From an uncultured Dehalococcoidia bacterium (GTDB lineage: Bacteria; Chloroflexota; Dehalococcoidia; Lucifugimonadales; G958296245), in the NCBI GenBank assembly GCA_958296245.1, contig OY282458.1:2036197-2100196 (forward strand): 64,000 nucleotides of DNA, read 5' to 3'. The notes beneath the pieces are model-generated. The model was not told the origin of the DNA, did no database searches, and worked only from the letters and a program-made list of their open reading frames with translations. The position numbers were made by a program, and so were the translations under genes. The first letter of the stretch is position 1, and every line of letters begins with the position of its first letter. Shown in pieces: positions 1-7,442 of this stretch.

Positions 1-1706
1 CAGTTGGGTCTTTGCCCCTGAACGAGGAACGCCGCCGTGGCGCAGGCCAAGCCGATGAGGAAATTGTAAGCCCCCATGGTGAGTAAATGGTGAAACGCCA
101 GGCCGAACAAGGCCATCACGATAACCCATCCCACGACCAAATCCCTGCCCAAGGACTTCGGCACAGTCCAGAGCAACCGCATCAAGAAGAACAGCGAAAG
201 CAAGTATAACGCCAATGGAATGATGCCCGCTTCGCCAATCAGCATCAGGTACACGTTGTGGACTCCGGTCGGTATCCCTTCGTTTCCGATAAGGGCGCCC
301 TCCATATAGTGGAGCTGATACAAGCCGTGACCTACGATGGGCGAGGCCAGGGCTTTTTCGGCGCCCAATTCCCAGAGGTATACCCGCCGCGCCAGACCTC
401 CCACTCTGTATGAACAGGTCTCTCCCCGAATGGACGACATGTCCCATCTAACCTGTTCCAGCCGAGGGGCATTCGCTTCGCTTGCCGCCATTACCGGGCC
501 CACGTCCACGGTCTGCGCCCAGTAGATCTCACCCTCTTTTTCGTAGTACACGTAGCTGTGCAGGAACTTGCCCCTATCCGAGTCGGTCGGGGTGTAGCTG
601 CAGGACCCATCCCCTGCGACGTCGGTCCAGGTGGCGTCGTCGGGTACGTTGTCGCCCCCGGCGCTGGCGTCGGCTCGCCGCCAACGCCAGGGATTTACCG
701 GGTCGTCGTCAGCCCAGTGCCGCCAGTCGTAAACCAGGTAGGCGGTGATGAGCGTCCCGACCCGCTTGGCCTCGTCCTCTTCTCGAATCCCGGCGTAGCC
801 GGGTTTCACTGCCGACGTATCCGGAAGCACCCTCTGAAGCTCCTTAGGAAACGTCTCGGGTAGTGCCCCGAGCGTTGTGGGAGTTCTCGGTTGCCCGAAT
901 AACACAATTCCCTGAAAGTACACGGTGATCCAAACCAGGACGCCGGCCAGGAGCAGAATAGTCAGGCCGGTATGCAAGAGGTCTTGCCTCAGGCGGCGGA
1001 CGTTCAGCAGCAGGAACGAAGCCAGCATCACGCCCAGAACAATAGCCGCCGTATTGGAAAACGATAAGATTCCCGCGGCGCATCCCAAGACCAGGGCGAG
1101 ATACCCAAGGAGGCGTTGCCGTCCGTTGGATTGAAATGCCAACGCCAGCGCCACCGTCATGCAAGCGATGAAGCCCGCGTCGTTGGGGTCGGTAAAAGCG
1201 CCGGTCAGGCGAAAGGGAAGCCGATACTCCGGCAGCACGCCAATATCGCGCAGCAACGGCGAGGCCAGAACAATGGCGCAGCTTGCCGCCAGAATCACGA
1301 GCGTCCACTTCAACACCGTCTCGGCCCCGATTCGCTCCAGCATCCATCGGCCGCCAACTATGGCAGCCAGGGTGACGACGAAGAAAAAGCCCTGACGCGC
1401 CACGTCTTCGGTCAGCAGCAATTTGGAGTCGGCGGCGAGCGAAGCGCCGGAGGAAATGAAGAGGTAGGACGCTATCGAGGCGAGAAGCAACAATCCAGGC
1501 GTCCCAAGAGACTTCCACCGGCGGAGGCTCACGAAACCCAGCAGAAGCAGGCAACATAGGAGCATAACCCCAAGGACGAGCGGCTCTATCACACCGCCTT
1601 GCAGTCTTATGTGGACCAGGACGGCCAGCGCCCAGAAGGAAAACCCAATGCAGGCGACCGACGCGAACTCCAGTCTCCTCCAGAGTAACGGAATAAGCGG
1701 CAACAT
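1..1706 (-). CDS. O-antigen ligase/polymerase-like membrane protein, 3' end cut by window edge
   Basis: Translating the minus strand from an ATG at 1706 gives an uninterrupted, strongly hydrophobic protein that is still open at base 1. The N-terminal ~300 residues hold many membrane segments. Near residues 459-460 and 483 are the GHG and HN-VYL motifs, in the arrangement typical of WaaL/Wzy ligases and polymerases, followed by more membrane helices. The family joins or polymerises lipid-linked glycans on the outer face of the inner membrane. Residues about 320-405 form an Ig-like insert (W-R-W, YTPTDSDRGKFL, GPV) in the large external loop. The same insert occurs in three other envelope proteins here. 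The frame was found by hand; the overlapping open frame on this strand at 844-1557 is a shadow. Ligase versus polymerase cannot be decided. Confidence 0.85.
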   Translation of the reverse strand, partial: MLPLIPLLWRRLEFASVACIGFSFWALAVLVHIRLQGGVIEPLVLGVMLLCCLLLLGFVSLRRWKSLGTPGLLLLASIASYLFISSGASLAADSKLLLTEDVARQGFFFVVTLAAIVGGRWMLERIGAETVLKWTLVILAASCAIVLASPLLRDIGVLPEYRLPFRLTGAFTDPNDAGFIACMTVALALAFQSNGRQRLLGYLALVLGCAAGILSFSNTAAIVLGVMLASFLLLNVRRLRQDLLHTGLTILLLAGVLVWITVYFQGIVLFGQPRTPTTLGALPETFPKELQRVLPDTSAVKPGYAGIREEDEAKRVGTLITAYLVYDWRHWADDDPVNPWRWRRADASAGGDNVPDDATWTDVAGDGSCSYTPTDSDRGKFLHSYVYYEKEGEIYWAQTVDVGPVMAASEANAPRLEQVRWDMSSIRGETCSYRVGGLARRVYLWELGAEKALASPIVGHGLYQLHYMEGALIGNEGIPTGVHNVYLMLIGEAGIIPLALYLLSLFFLMRLLWTVPKSLGRDLVVGWVIVMALFGLAFHHLLTMGAYNFLIGLACATAAFLVQGQRPN

Positions 1707-1848
1707 ACGTTTTATCTTTGAGTCATGTAACTGTTCAGACTTCGTGAGGTCCTTTTTCGACTGGCGCAGCCCCGATACTGGTCGAGCTCTTCAACTCCAG
1801 CGATTTCTCCGATACTTCTTTGCCTGAACCTGCAATGGTAATGATAGC

Positions 1849-2781
1849 CTACCTAGAGCCGAGGAACTTATCCCCGTTGAAGTGGATCAAGTGGTCCGGA
1901 ATCTCGGCGACCCAAACCTCAGTCTCCCACGCAATGTTTTCCACGTGCCGCTTGAATTGCCTGAAGTCCAGGAAAGCGCTTACGTACAGTCGCGTGGCGA
2001 CACAGTCCTTCAAGGTGACTTCCAGTTCCTCCACCCGCTTGGGACTCATGGGGCCGTGAGACGTGACGGCCTCCACGAGGAACAGCCAGCTCCGTTCCTC
2101 ATCGTAGAGCACCACGTCGGGCAGCTTGTCATGCTCGGTAATCGGGACGCCAAGATGGTCCAATTTCCCCCGATCCAGATGCAGCAGCTTGCGAGCGGCG
2201 TCGCCCAGATACAACAGGATTGACCCCGATGCAAACCTCGGCCCGAAGTCCGTCACCACCAGGGCTTGCAGCCGGTTGTGCCTGCCGGGAGACAGGCGGA
2301 TTTCCTCGCCCGCCGAGGTGCGGATCGGAATCTCCCGCATCTGGCGGCGCCGCTGGTATATTTCCAAGAGTGCGCCGTGGCTGGAGCGGAAGGCGAGTAG
2401 CTCGGATTCCCAGGTGCTGCGGCCATAAAGCCGGAGCACTCTCAGGGCTTCGTCGGTGAGGCCGTAGTGATAGTGGGGACTGTTGGTGGGGAGGTCGGGG
2501 GCGTCGGGATTACGGTCAACCAGCCGCGCCTGCTCGAACTGATGGATGACTTGACGGCGCACCACCTCACGAGTGTTCTCCGCGTATTCCCTACCATGGG
2601 TGTCCCGCATGAAGCCAAGAATCTGGTGGATGGTGCGGGACGGTTTGGATGCCGCGTTCCAAGTGTCGTCCTCGGAGAGTCCGGCAAGAGCCAATAGGGT
2701 CAAGCAGGAGATGTCGTTCCGCTGGGCGGGAGGCAGGCCAAGCTGCTCCAAGATGTCCCGTGCTTCATCAATCTTGCTCAT
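1849..2781 (-). CDS. BsuBI/PstI-family type II restriction endonuclease
   Basis: The 310-residue product has the C-terminal signature of BsuBI/PstI restriction enzymes: LPDVVLYDEER near residues 220-230, followed by LVEAVTSHGPMSPKR near 235-249. D222 and E237 are the likely metal-binding residues of a PD-(D/E)XK-like site. The N-terminal half is helical and typical of the family's winged-helix/DNA-reading part. Family members cut CTGCAG-type palindromes, but the specificity here cannot be read from the sequence. It lies just downstream of, and codirectional with, the methyltransferase at 2795-4477 (13-bp gap), so the two form a restriction-modification operon. Full length for the family. Confidence 0.9.
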   Translation of the reverse strand: MSKIDEARDILEQLGLPPAQRNDISCLTLLALAGLSEDDTWNAASKPSRTIHQILGFMRDTHGREYAENTREVVRRQVIHQFEQARLVDRNPDAPDLPTNSPHYHYGLTDEALRVLRLYGRSTWESELLAFRSSHGALLEIYQRRRQMREIPIRTSAGEEIRLSPGRHNRLQALVVTDFGPRFASGSILLYLGDAARKLLHLDRGKLDHLGVPITEHDKLPDVVLYDEERSWLFLVEAVTSHGPMSPKRVEELEVTLKDCVATRLYVSAFLDFRQFKRHVENIAWETEVWVAEIPDHLIHFNGDKFLGSR

Positions 2782-2794
2782 CCCGCGGTTGGCC

Positions 2795-4477
2795 CTATCC
2801 CGCCAGTAGCCCGGCTGAGAGATTCAGAGTCCTGGCAACCAGGACGTCTATTTCGGGAAGGCCCGTCCCAGAGTCGAGTCCGGCGTGTATCTGACCTCCT
2901 ATTGCACGGATGTCCTGTTCGGCTGGAAGCGGCATGATCCGCAACTCAGTGGCGCTGACTTGGGTATTCCCGTTGGACAGGCGGAAGTATCGGTCCAGGA
3001 AGGTCGAACTGAGTAGGGCTGCGAGCCCTTGGGCCAACTCCCTATCCAATTCTCTCGAAACTCCGCGAATGTAGTTCAGATGGTTCTCCAGTCCCACCAT
3101 GCCCGCGTTCAAGCGTCCTTGTACCATGGGAGCGGCCACCAGGCGCCGCTTCTCTTCCTTGGCGCTGAAGCGCCGCAGAAGTACGTAAGTCCCGTCCTCT
3201 ACCAAGAGCCTCGAGGACTCTGGCGTATCCCTGATCCACTGCGGCTTGTCGTTTCCTGTGGAAGGCCATTCGATTCGCATGGGGAGCACATGGTGCATCC
3301 ACAGCAGCGGAACGGTGTCGGGGCCTCCACCCCGTACCAAGAACCGGGTGGCCCTGAATGGGACCACAGGGCCGGTGGAGATGTCCAAGCCCAGAGAATG
3401 CAATGTGTTGGGCCACGATCGAACGACTTGAACCAACTCCAAGTCCGCTTCACAAACGGGGATGCACAGTACCTTGTGAGCGCTGGATAGGTCCAACACG
3501 GAATCCAAGGGCGCCATGAGGCCTTGGCGATCGGCAAGGTCGTGAGCCGCATTGCTATGAGATACGAGCACCTGACCTTCAGTGAGGGCTTTGCCTTCCA
3601 TCCGTCTCCGCGCCGTAATCACCAGGTTCTCTTGGAGCACGGTCTGACTCTTGAACACGTCCCTTCTGGACTCGAATAGATGGATTGCCGTGGGTACCAC
3701 ACGCCGGAAGAAGACCTCTCGGAATCTTCTGAAGTACGGCCCTGACGCAAAGCTCCTCGGCACGATGTACACGAGCCTCCCGGACTCTGACAGGAGCTCG
3801 GCGGAGATCGCCATGAACAGAGCATAGATGTTCGGCTGCCCATGCACCACGGACGCCCCTACGACGGCCCGCGGGTCGTGCTTGCCTATCTTGAAGTACG
3901 GAGGATTGGAAATCACGAGGTCGTACTCGGGGCGGAGCCTTGTGAGACTTCTTCCTGGCCCGTTAATCTTCGACGTAGTTTCGAGCGTGGCCGCGTTCTC
4001 CAAAACGAAGTCTTCATGCTTCACGTCAAATGTCAGGGCGACGCCGCGTTGAACAAGCCATTCGCGTGAGAAGGCGAGGACGAGATGCGTGAGATTGACC
4101 AGCATTGGATCTGTCTCATAGGCATCTACGTGCAGGCTTTGGACGGTCCCACTACCGAAGGCCGCCTCGCAAACCGCAGCCGACAGAATACCTGTCCCGC
4201 TCCCAGGGTCCAGCACCCGCAGGTAGGGTCCTCCGTAAGGAAAGCATTCCGCCATGAATCCGGCGATGGATGCAGGCGTCTGGTAGTGACCGCCGTTCTT
4301 CCGATGGTCGTACTTGGTGAATGACCGATGGGTCTCTCCGATGATTTCGGCATACTGCACCGGCGTGGAATCCTCGATTGGCAGAGGAACGTTCAGTCCG
4401 GCCGGGAACAAGCCGGGCGGAATCTCAAAAGGACGCCCTATCGAGACGTTCTTGCCTGTCAGTTTGGTCGTTGTCAT
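2795..4477 (-). CDS. N6-adenine DNA methyltransferase partnering the BsuBI/PstI-type enzyme
   Basis: The 560-residue protein has SAM-binding motif I (VLDPGSGTG, about residues 88-96) and catalytic motif IV NPPY (191-194), as in Eco57I/BsuBI-type adenine methyltransferases. The C-terminal ~300 residues would carry target recognition. It should methylate the site cut by the adjacent endonuclease. The open frame extends to 4600, but the extra 41 codons run across a tRNA-Val fragment and are basic and non-conserved in character. The start is therefore placed at ATG 4477 (MTTTKL). No strong ribosome-binding site is visible. The pair sits between two glycan-gene segments, consistent with insertion beside a tRNA-derived attachment site. 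Confidence 0.88.
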   Translation of the reverse strand: MTTTKLTGKNVSIGRPFEIPPGLFPAGLNVPLPIEDSTPVQYAEIIGETHRSFTKYDHRKNGGHYQTPASIAGFMAECFPYGGPYLRVLDPGSGTGILSAAVCEAAFGSGTVQSLHVDAYETDPMLVNLTHLVLAFSREWLVQRGVALTFDVKHEDFVLENAATLETTSKINGPGRSLTRLRPEYDLVISNPPYFKIGKHDPRAVVGASVVHGQPNIYALFMAISAELLSESGRLVYIVPRSFASGPYFRRFREVFFRRVVPTAIHLFESRRDVFKSQTVLQENLVITARRRMEGKALTEGQVLVSHSNAAHDLADRQGLMAPLDSVLDLSSAHKVLCIPVCEADLELVQVVRSWPNTLHSLGLDISTGPVVPFRATRFLVRGGGPDTVPLLWMHHVLPMRIEWPSTGNDKPQWIRDTPESSRLLVEDGTYVLLRRFSAKEEKRRLVAAPMVQGRLNAGMVGLENHLNYIRGVSRELDRELAQGLAALLSSTFLDRYFRLSNGNTQVSATELRIMPLPAEQDIRAIGGQIHAGLDSGTGLPEIDVLVARTLNLSAGLLAG

Positions 4478-4540
4478 CTGTGTGATTCTAAAGTGACAGT
4501 AAATTCTCTTGGCCGCGAATCTCAGTGCGCAGGCGCCAAA

Positions 4541-4588
4541 GTTCCGCCGGACTCGAACCTGCGGCCTTCTGCGTGTAAAGCAAACGTC
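4541..4588 (-). pseudogene. tRNA-Val(TAC) anticodon and T-arm fragment
   Basis: On the minus strand there is an anticodon stem-loop (TTTGC-TTTACAC-GCAGA) with anticodon TAC, a short variable region, and a T-loop TTCGAGT in a stem with one mismatch. No D arm or matching 5' acceptor strand precedes it, and the bases after the T stem do not pair with anything upstream. It is therefore a fragment and not a working tRNA. Such fragments commonly mark the att end of an integrated element. Here it lies directly upstream of the restriction-modification pair. Confidence 0.5.
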
Positions 4589-4753
4589 TTTGATCCCCAC
4601 CCGCCCGGTCAGGGGTGAGAATCTCTTCTCCCTTCGGGTCTCTCAGAGTCTGAACAGTTTCTCAGTCATGGCAGTTTGGCCTGCGGCCTGCGGGCGGCAG
4701 GCCAGGCCGCGGCGCCTTTCCCTCCGATCTCTTGCCGCGCCGGCCCCTCGTGG

Positions 4754-7360
4754 TCACGGTAGGGGGATCTCCTCCGACCAGAGCTCTGTGTCTCCCTCGA
4801 ACTGGCCGACGCGGATGCTGACGACGTCGTATTCCGGCAAGGCGCGGACGGCCATGCATCTCCCGACCTGCCTCAGGCCATGCAATTGGAAGGCAAAGTC
4901 GAGATTATCGAATCCGTACTGCTGCCGGCTGCTGGGAAGGTCCTCCACGTCGGCGGGGACCAGGTGCATGAAGAAAATGGGGCCCGTGTCCTCCGCAACG
5001 CACGGGTCCTTGACGAAGATAAGGCTTCCCATACTGAGATAAATGTCGAAAACGCCGCGGGCCGCCGGCTCGCCGGAAGCCGACGACGACAAATAGCCGT
5101 CAAACCACCACCAGTTCTCCTTGAACCAGTGCTCCGCTTCCCAAAGAAGGTTCCCGGCGCTGTCAACCTGTCCGGTTCGGATGCCTAAGGCATCCTTGTC
5201 GGGAAGCTGGCGCTCAAGGATGCAAGTCCCGTCCGTCCGGGACTTGCTCCATGCGAAATCCAGGGTATCGTGTTCCAGCGTCCACTTTCGGGAATCCAAC
5301 GAATAGACGCTCAGCGGGAACCGCGTACCGTGTTCGTCCTTCCAGCTGCAGCTCCGGTTCTCATAGGTCAGCATGTTTCCGTGGAGGTACACGTCGTACT
5401 TGGAACGAATGATAATGATGCGATCCTGTACGGGTCCGGACGGCTTGGTAGTCGCTTTCAATCGGTTGCCGAGGTGGTCAACGTAGTATAGCGAAGCGCG
5501 CAGGCGATGCCCGACGTCGGCAGCCGTAGGGGTGTACGCGTAGGTGGGACTTGGACGGGGTAGGCTCGTCCAGCCATCGGCATCGCTGCCTTTCTCCCAC
5601 CGCCACGCTTCCCCAGGCGGCCGCCGGCCGTGGGACTGATTGAAAAAGACGGTGAACAACTTGCCCTCCACCGGAGCGTTAGAACTGCTGAACATAGCGG
5701 CGGGCCAGAACTCCCGTTCGCGCAGGCGATACACCTTACCGTCCGCCAGTTCCGCCGCCAACTCCAGCAAGGGCTCCCGGGACAAGGCGTTTCGGCGGTC
5801 GTCGTACTGCTGCCGAGAGCATCCTCCCCACCAGTCATCGAAATAGAGGACATGCACCTCTCCGTTGTCAGCTGCTCCCGACAATGCGGGCCGCAGACCG
5901 TCCGGTTCACACGGTAGTCCGTAATGGCGTGCCGGACCGTTGGCGTAGAGGCTCGTGACGCCCTGGGAATTGCTCAAGATAGCGCCGGTCAGAGCCGCCT
6001 CCCGAATGTACTGCACACTCTCCGAATCCTTCCACCGCGGTCCGCCATACCCCTGTTTCACACCGGCATTCCAAGCCGTTAACTCGCGGTTATGCAGCAC
6101 AACCAGCCAGGCCGCCTGCAGGAACAGCGCCAACACCAGGACGGCTGCCAGAGTGCCCCCCGGACCTATAGCTTGAAATACCCGCCGGCCCGGAACGATT
6201 CCCCGCTGCGCCCGCTTCCGCGCATAGCGTAGAGCGCCCACCCTGGGCGGCTTGACGGCCACGATGTCGGCCCGCTTCCGCGCGTAGCGTAGAGCGCCGT
6301 CCATCAGCAGCAGCGCCGCTAACAGGAGCGGAATATACGCCGGGGTGAGGTATCTCCACTGCAATCCATCCCAGGCGCTTCCCGACATAAACGCGGCGGC
6401 GAGCATCGTCAGGTACGCAAGCGCAAAGCCGCCGCATACGCGCAACGGGCCCCAGGCAACATCCGAAGCAACCGGAGCGTCCCTTTTCCGGTCCAGGCGA
6501 CGGAGGAACGCAAGGCCGGCGGCCATCACGAGCGCCAACAAGAACGGTGCGGTCAACCCGAAGAGCCACCAGTCCCCGACGGCGAGCCGCAAGTACTCGT
6601 CCACGATGAAGGAAAATGAGTAGGCGTCCCGGCCTCTTCCGCCGGTCGTTGAGCCGTCAACCAGAAAGTTCCGCAGCATCCACAGACCCAACGGCGCCGC
6701 GGCAATTAGCATATAGACGACGATGCGCTTCATCTTCTCCAGCGGCGCAACCCGCGCTGCAAGCAGCATCGGGACCACCGCCAAGATCACGAACACGCCT
6801 ATGTAGCGGGTCAGCCAGGCCAGCGCGCTGAACGCCGCCGCCCACATCAGGGATGCGCGCCCGCGTCCGTCCAAGTGGGCGTCGATCTGCGTCAGCACGA
6901 GCGTTATGAACAGAATGAAAGCAGCCTCGCTCATAGCTTGGGAGGCTATTTCGACAAGCGGAAGGGCCAGGGCGATCGAGATGCAGCCCCAGAGCCACAG
7001 GAGCCGGGACTGCAGATGGCGCCGCAGCCACCAACCCGCAACAAGAACGGTCAGCCCGAAGATGACCGCGTTGAGCGGCCCGGCGAAGGCATAGGGATCT
7101 AATCCGAACAGTCCCCCGCCGGCGAGCATCGCCGGATACAGCGGCGGCCAGTACACAAGAGGGCCACCACCCAAGCTAACAAAGCCATCACCCGCCAGGA
7201 GATTGCGGGCCACCGTGACGTAGTTGACTGGGTCCCACCACATATACGGCCCGTAGCTGGCCAGCCGCAGAAGCACGAGACCCGCGCCCAGCACGGCTGC
7301 CGCGGCGACGATCGCCCTGTCCAGAGTCTCCTTCGGGCGCATGGAGAACAAACGAGTCAT
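4754..7360 (-). CDS. GT39/ArnT-like membrane glycosyltransferase with Ig-like and duplicated surface domains (copy A)
   Basis: The 868-residue protein starts with a hydrophobic multi-pass domain (about residues 1-430). It has the early DPVNY and SEAAFILF segments of PMT/ArnT-like lipid-linked sugar transferases, so it probably glycosylates a lipid or protein on the periplasmic or outer face. An Ig-like module follows (about 575-650: WRWEKGSDADGW, YTPTAADVGHRL, GPV). Then come two related ~100-residue domains (about 660-765 and 770-865), each with a DVYL/DIYL start, a central LDFA segment, two cysteines and an IRTGQ/IRVGQ end. Residues near 355-385 contain a local duplication of GALRYARKRA. 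It is paralogous to the next gene. The acceptor and donor are unknown. Confidence 0.8.
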   Translation of the reverse strand: MTRLFSMRPKETLDRAIVAAAAVLGAGLVLLRLASYGPYMWWDPVNYVTVARNLLAGDGFVSLGGGPLVYWPPLYPAMLAGGGLFGLDPYAFAGPLNAVIFGLTVLVAGWWLRRHLQSRLLWLWGCISIALALPLVEIASQAMSEAAFILFITLVLTQIDAHLDGRGRASLMWAAAFSALAWLTRYIGVFVILAVVPMLLAARVAPLEKMKRIVVYMLIAAAPLGLWMLRNFLVDGSTTGGRGRDAYSFSFIVDEYLRLAVGDWWLFGLTAPFLLALVMAAGLAFLRRLDRKRDAPVASDVAWGPLRVCGGFALAYLTMLAAAFMSGSAWDGLQWRYLTPAYIPLLLAALLLMDGALRYARKRADIVAVKPPRVGALRYARKRAQRGIVPGRRVFQAIGPGGTLAAVLVLALFLQAAWLVVLHNRELTAWNAGVKQGYGGPRWKDSESVQYIREAALTGAILSNSQGVTSLYANGPARHYGLPCEPDGLRPALSGAADNGEVHVLYFDDWWGGCSRQQYDDRRNALSREPLLELAAELADGKVYRLREREFWPAAMFSSSNAPVEGKLFTVFFNQSHGRRPPGEAWRWEKGSDADGWTSLPRPSPTYAYTPTAADVGHRLRASLYYVDHLGNRLKATTKPSGPVQDRIIIIRSKYDVYLHGNMLTYENRSCSWKDEHGTRFPLSVYSLDSRKWTLEHDTLDFAWSKSRTDGTCILERQLPDKDALGIRTGQVDSAGNLLWEAEHWFKENWWWFDGYLSSSASGEPAARGVFDIYLSMGSLIFVKDPCVAEDTGPIFFMHLVPADVEDLPSSRQQYGFDNLDFAFQLHGLRQVGRCMAVRALPEYDVVSIRVGQFEGDTELWSEEIPLP
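6207..6296. repeat. Short direct repeat inside copy A of the GT39-like gene
   Basis: A ~28-bp sequence (cccgcttccgcgc-tagcgtagagcgcc) occurs at about 6207-6234 and again at about 6268-6296. The region between encodes extra residues absent from copy B, so copy A carries a small in-frame duplication in the loop before its C-terminal surface domains. Confidence 0.7.
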
Positions 7361-7442
7361 GGCAGTTTGGCCGGCCGCCCGCGCCCGCAGGCCAGGCCGC
7401 GGCGCCCTTCCCTCCGACCCCTTGCCGCGCCGGTCCCGGTGG

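Noticed and set aside
844-1557. 237-codon open frame on the minus strand
   Set aside because: It is arginine/proline-rich shadow translation. The adjacent minus-strand frame encodes the hydrophobic O-antigen ligase-like protein continuously from 1706 to the window edge.
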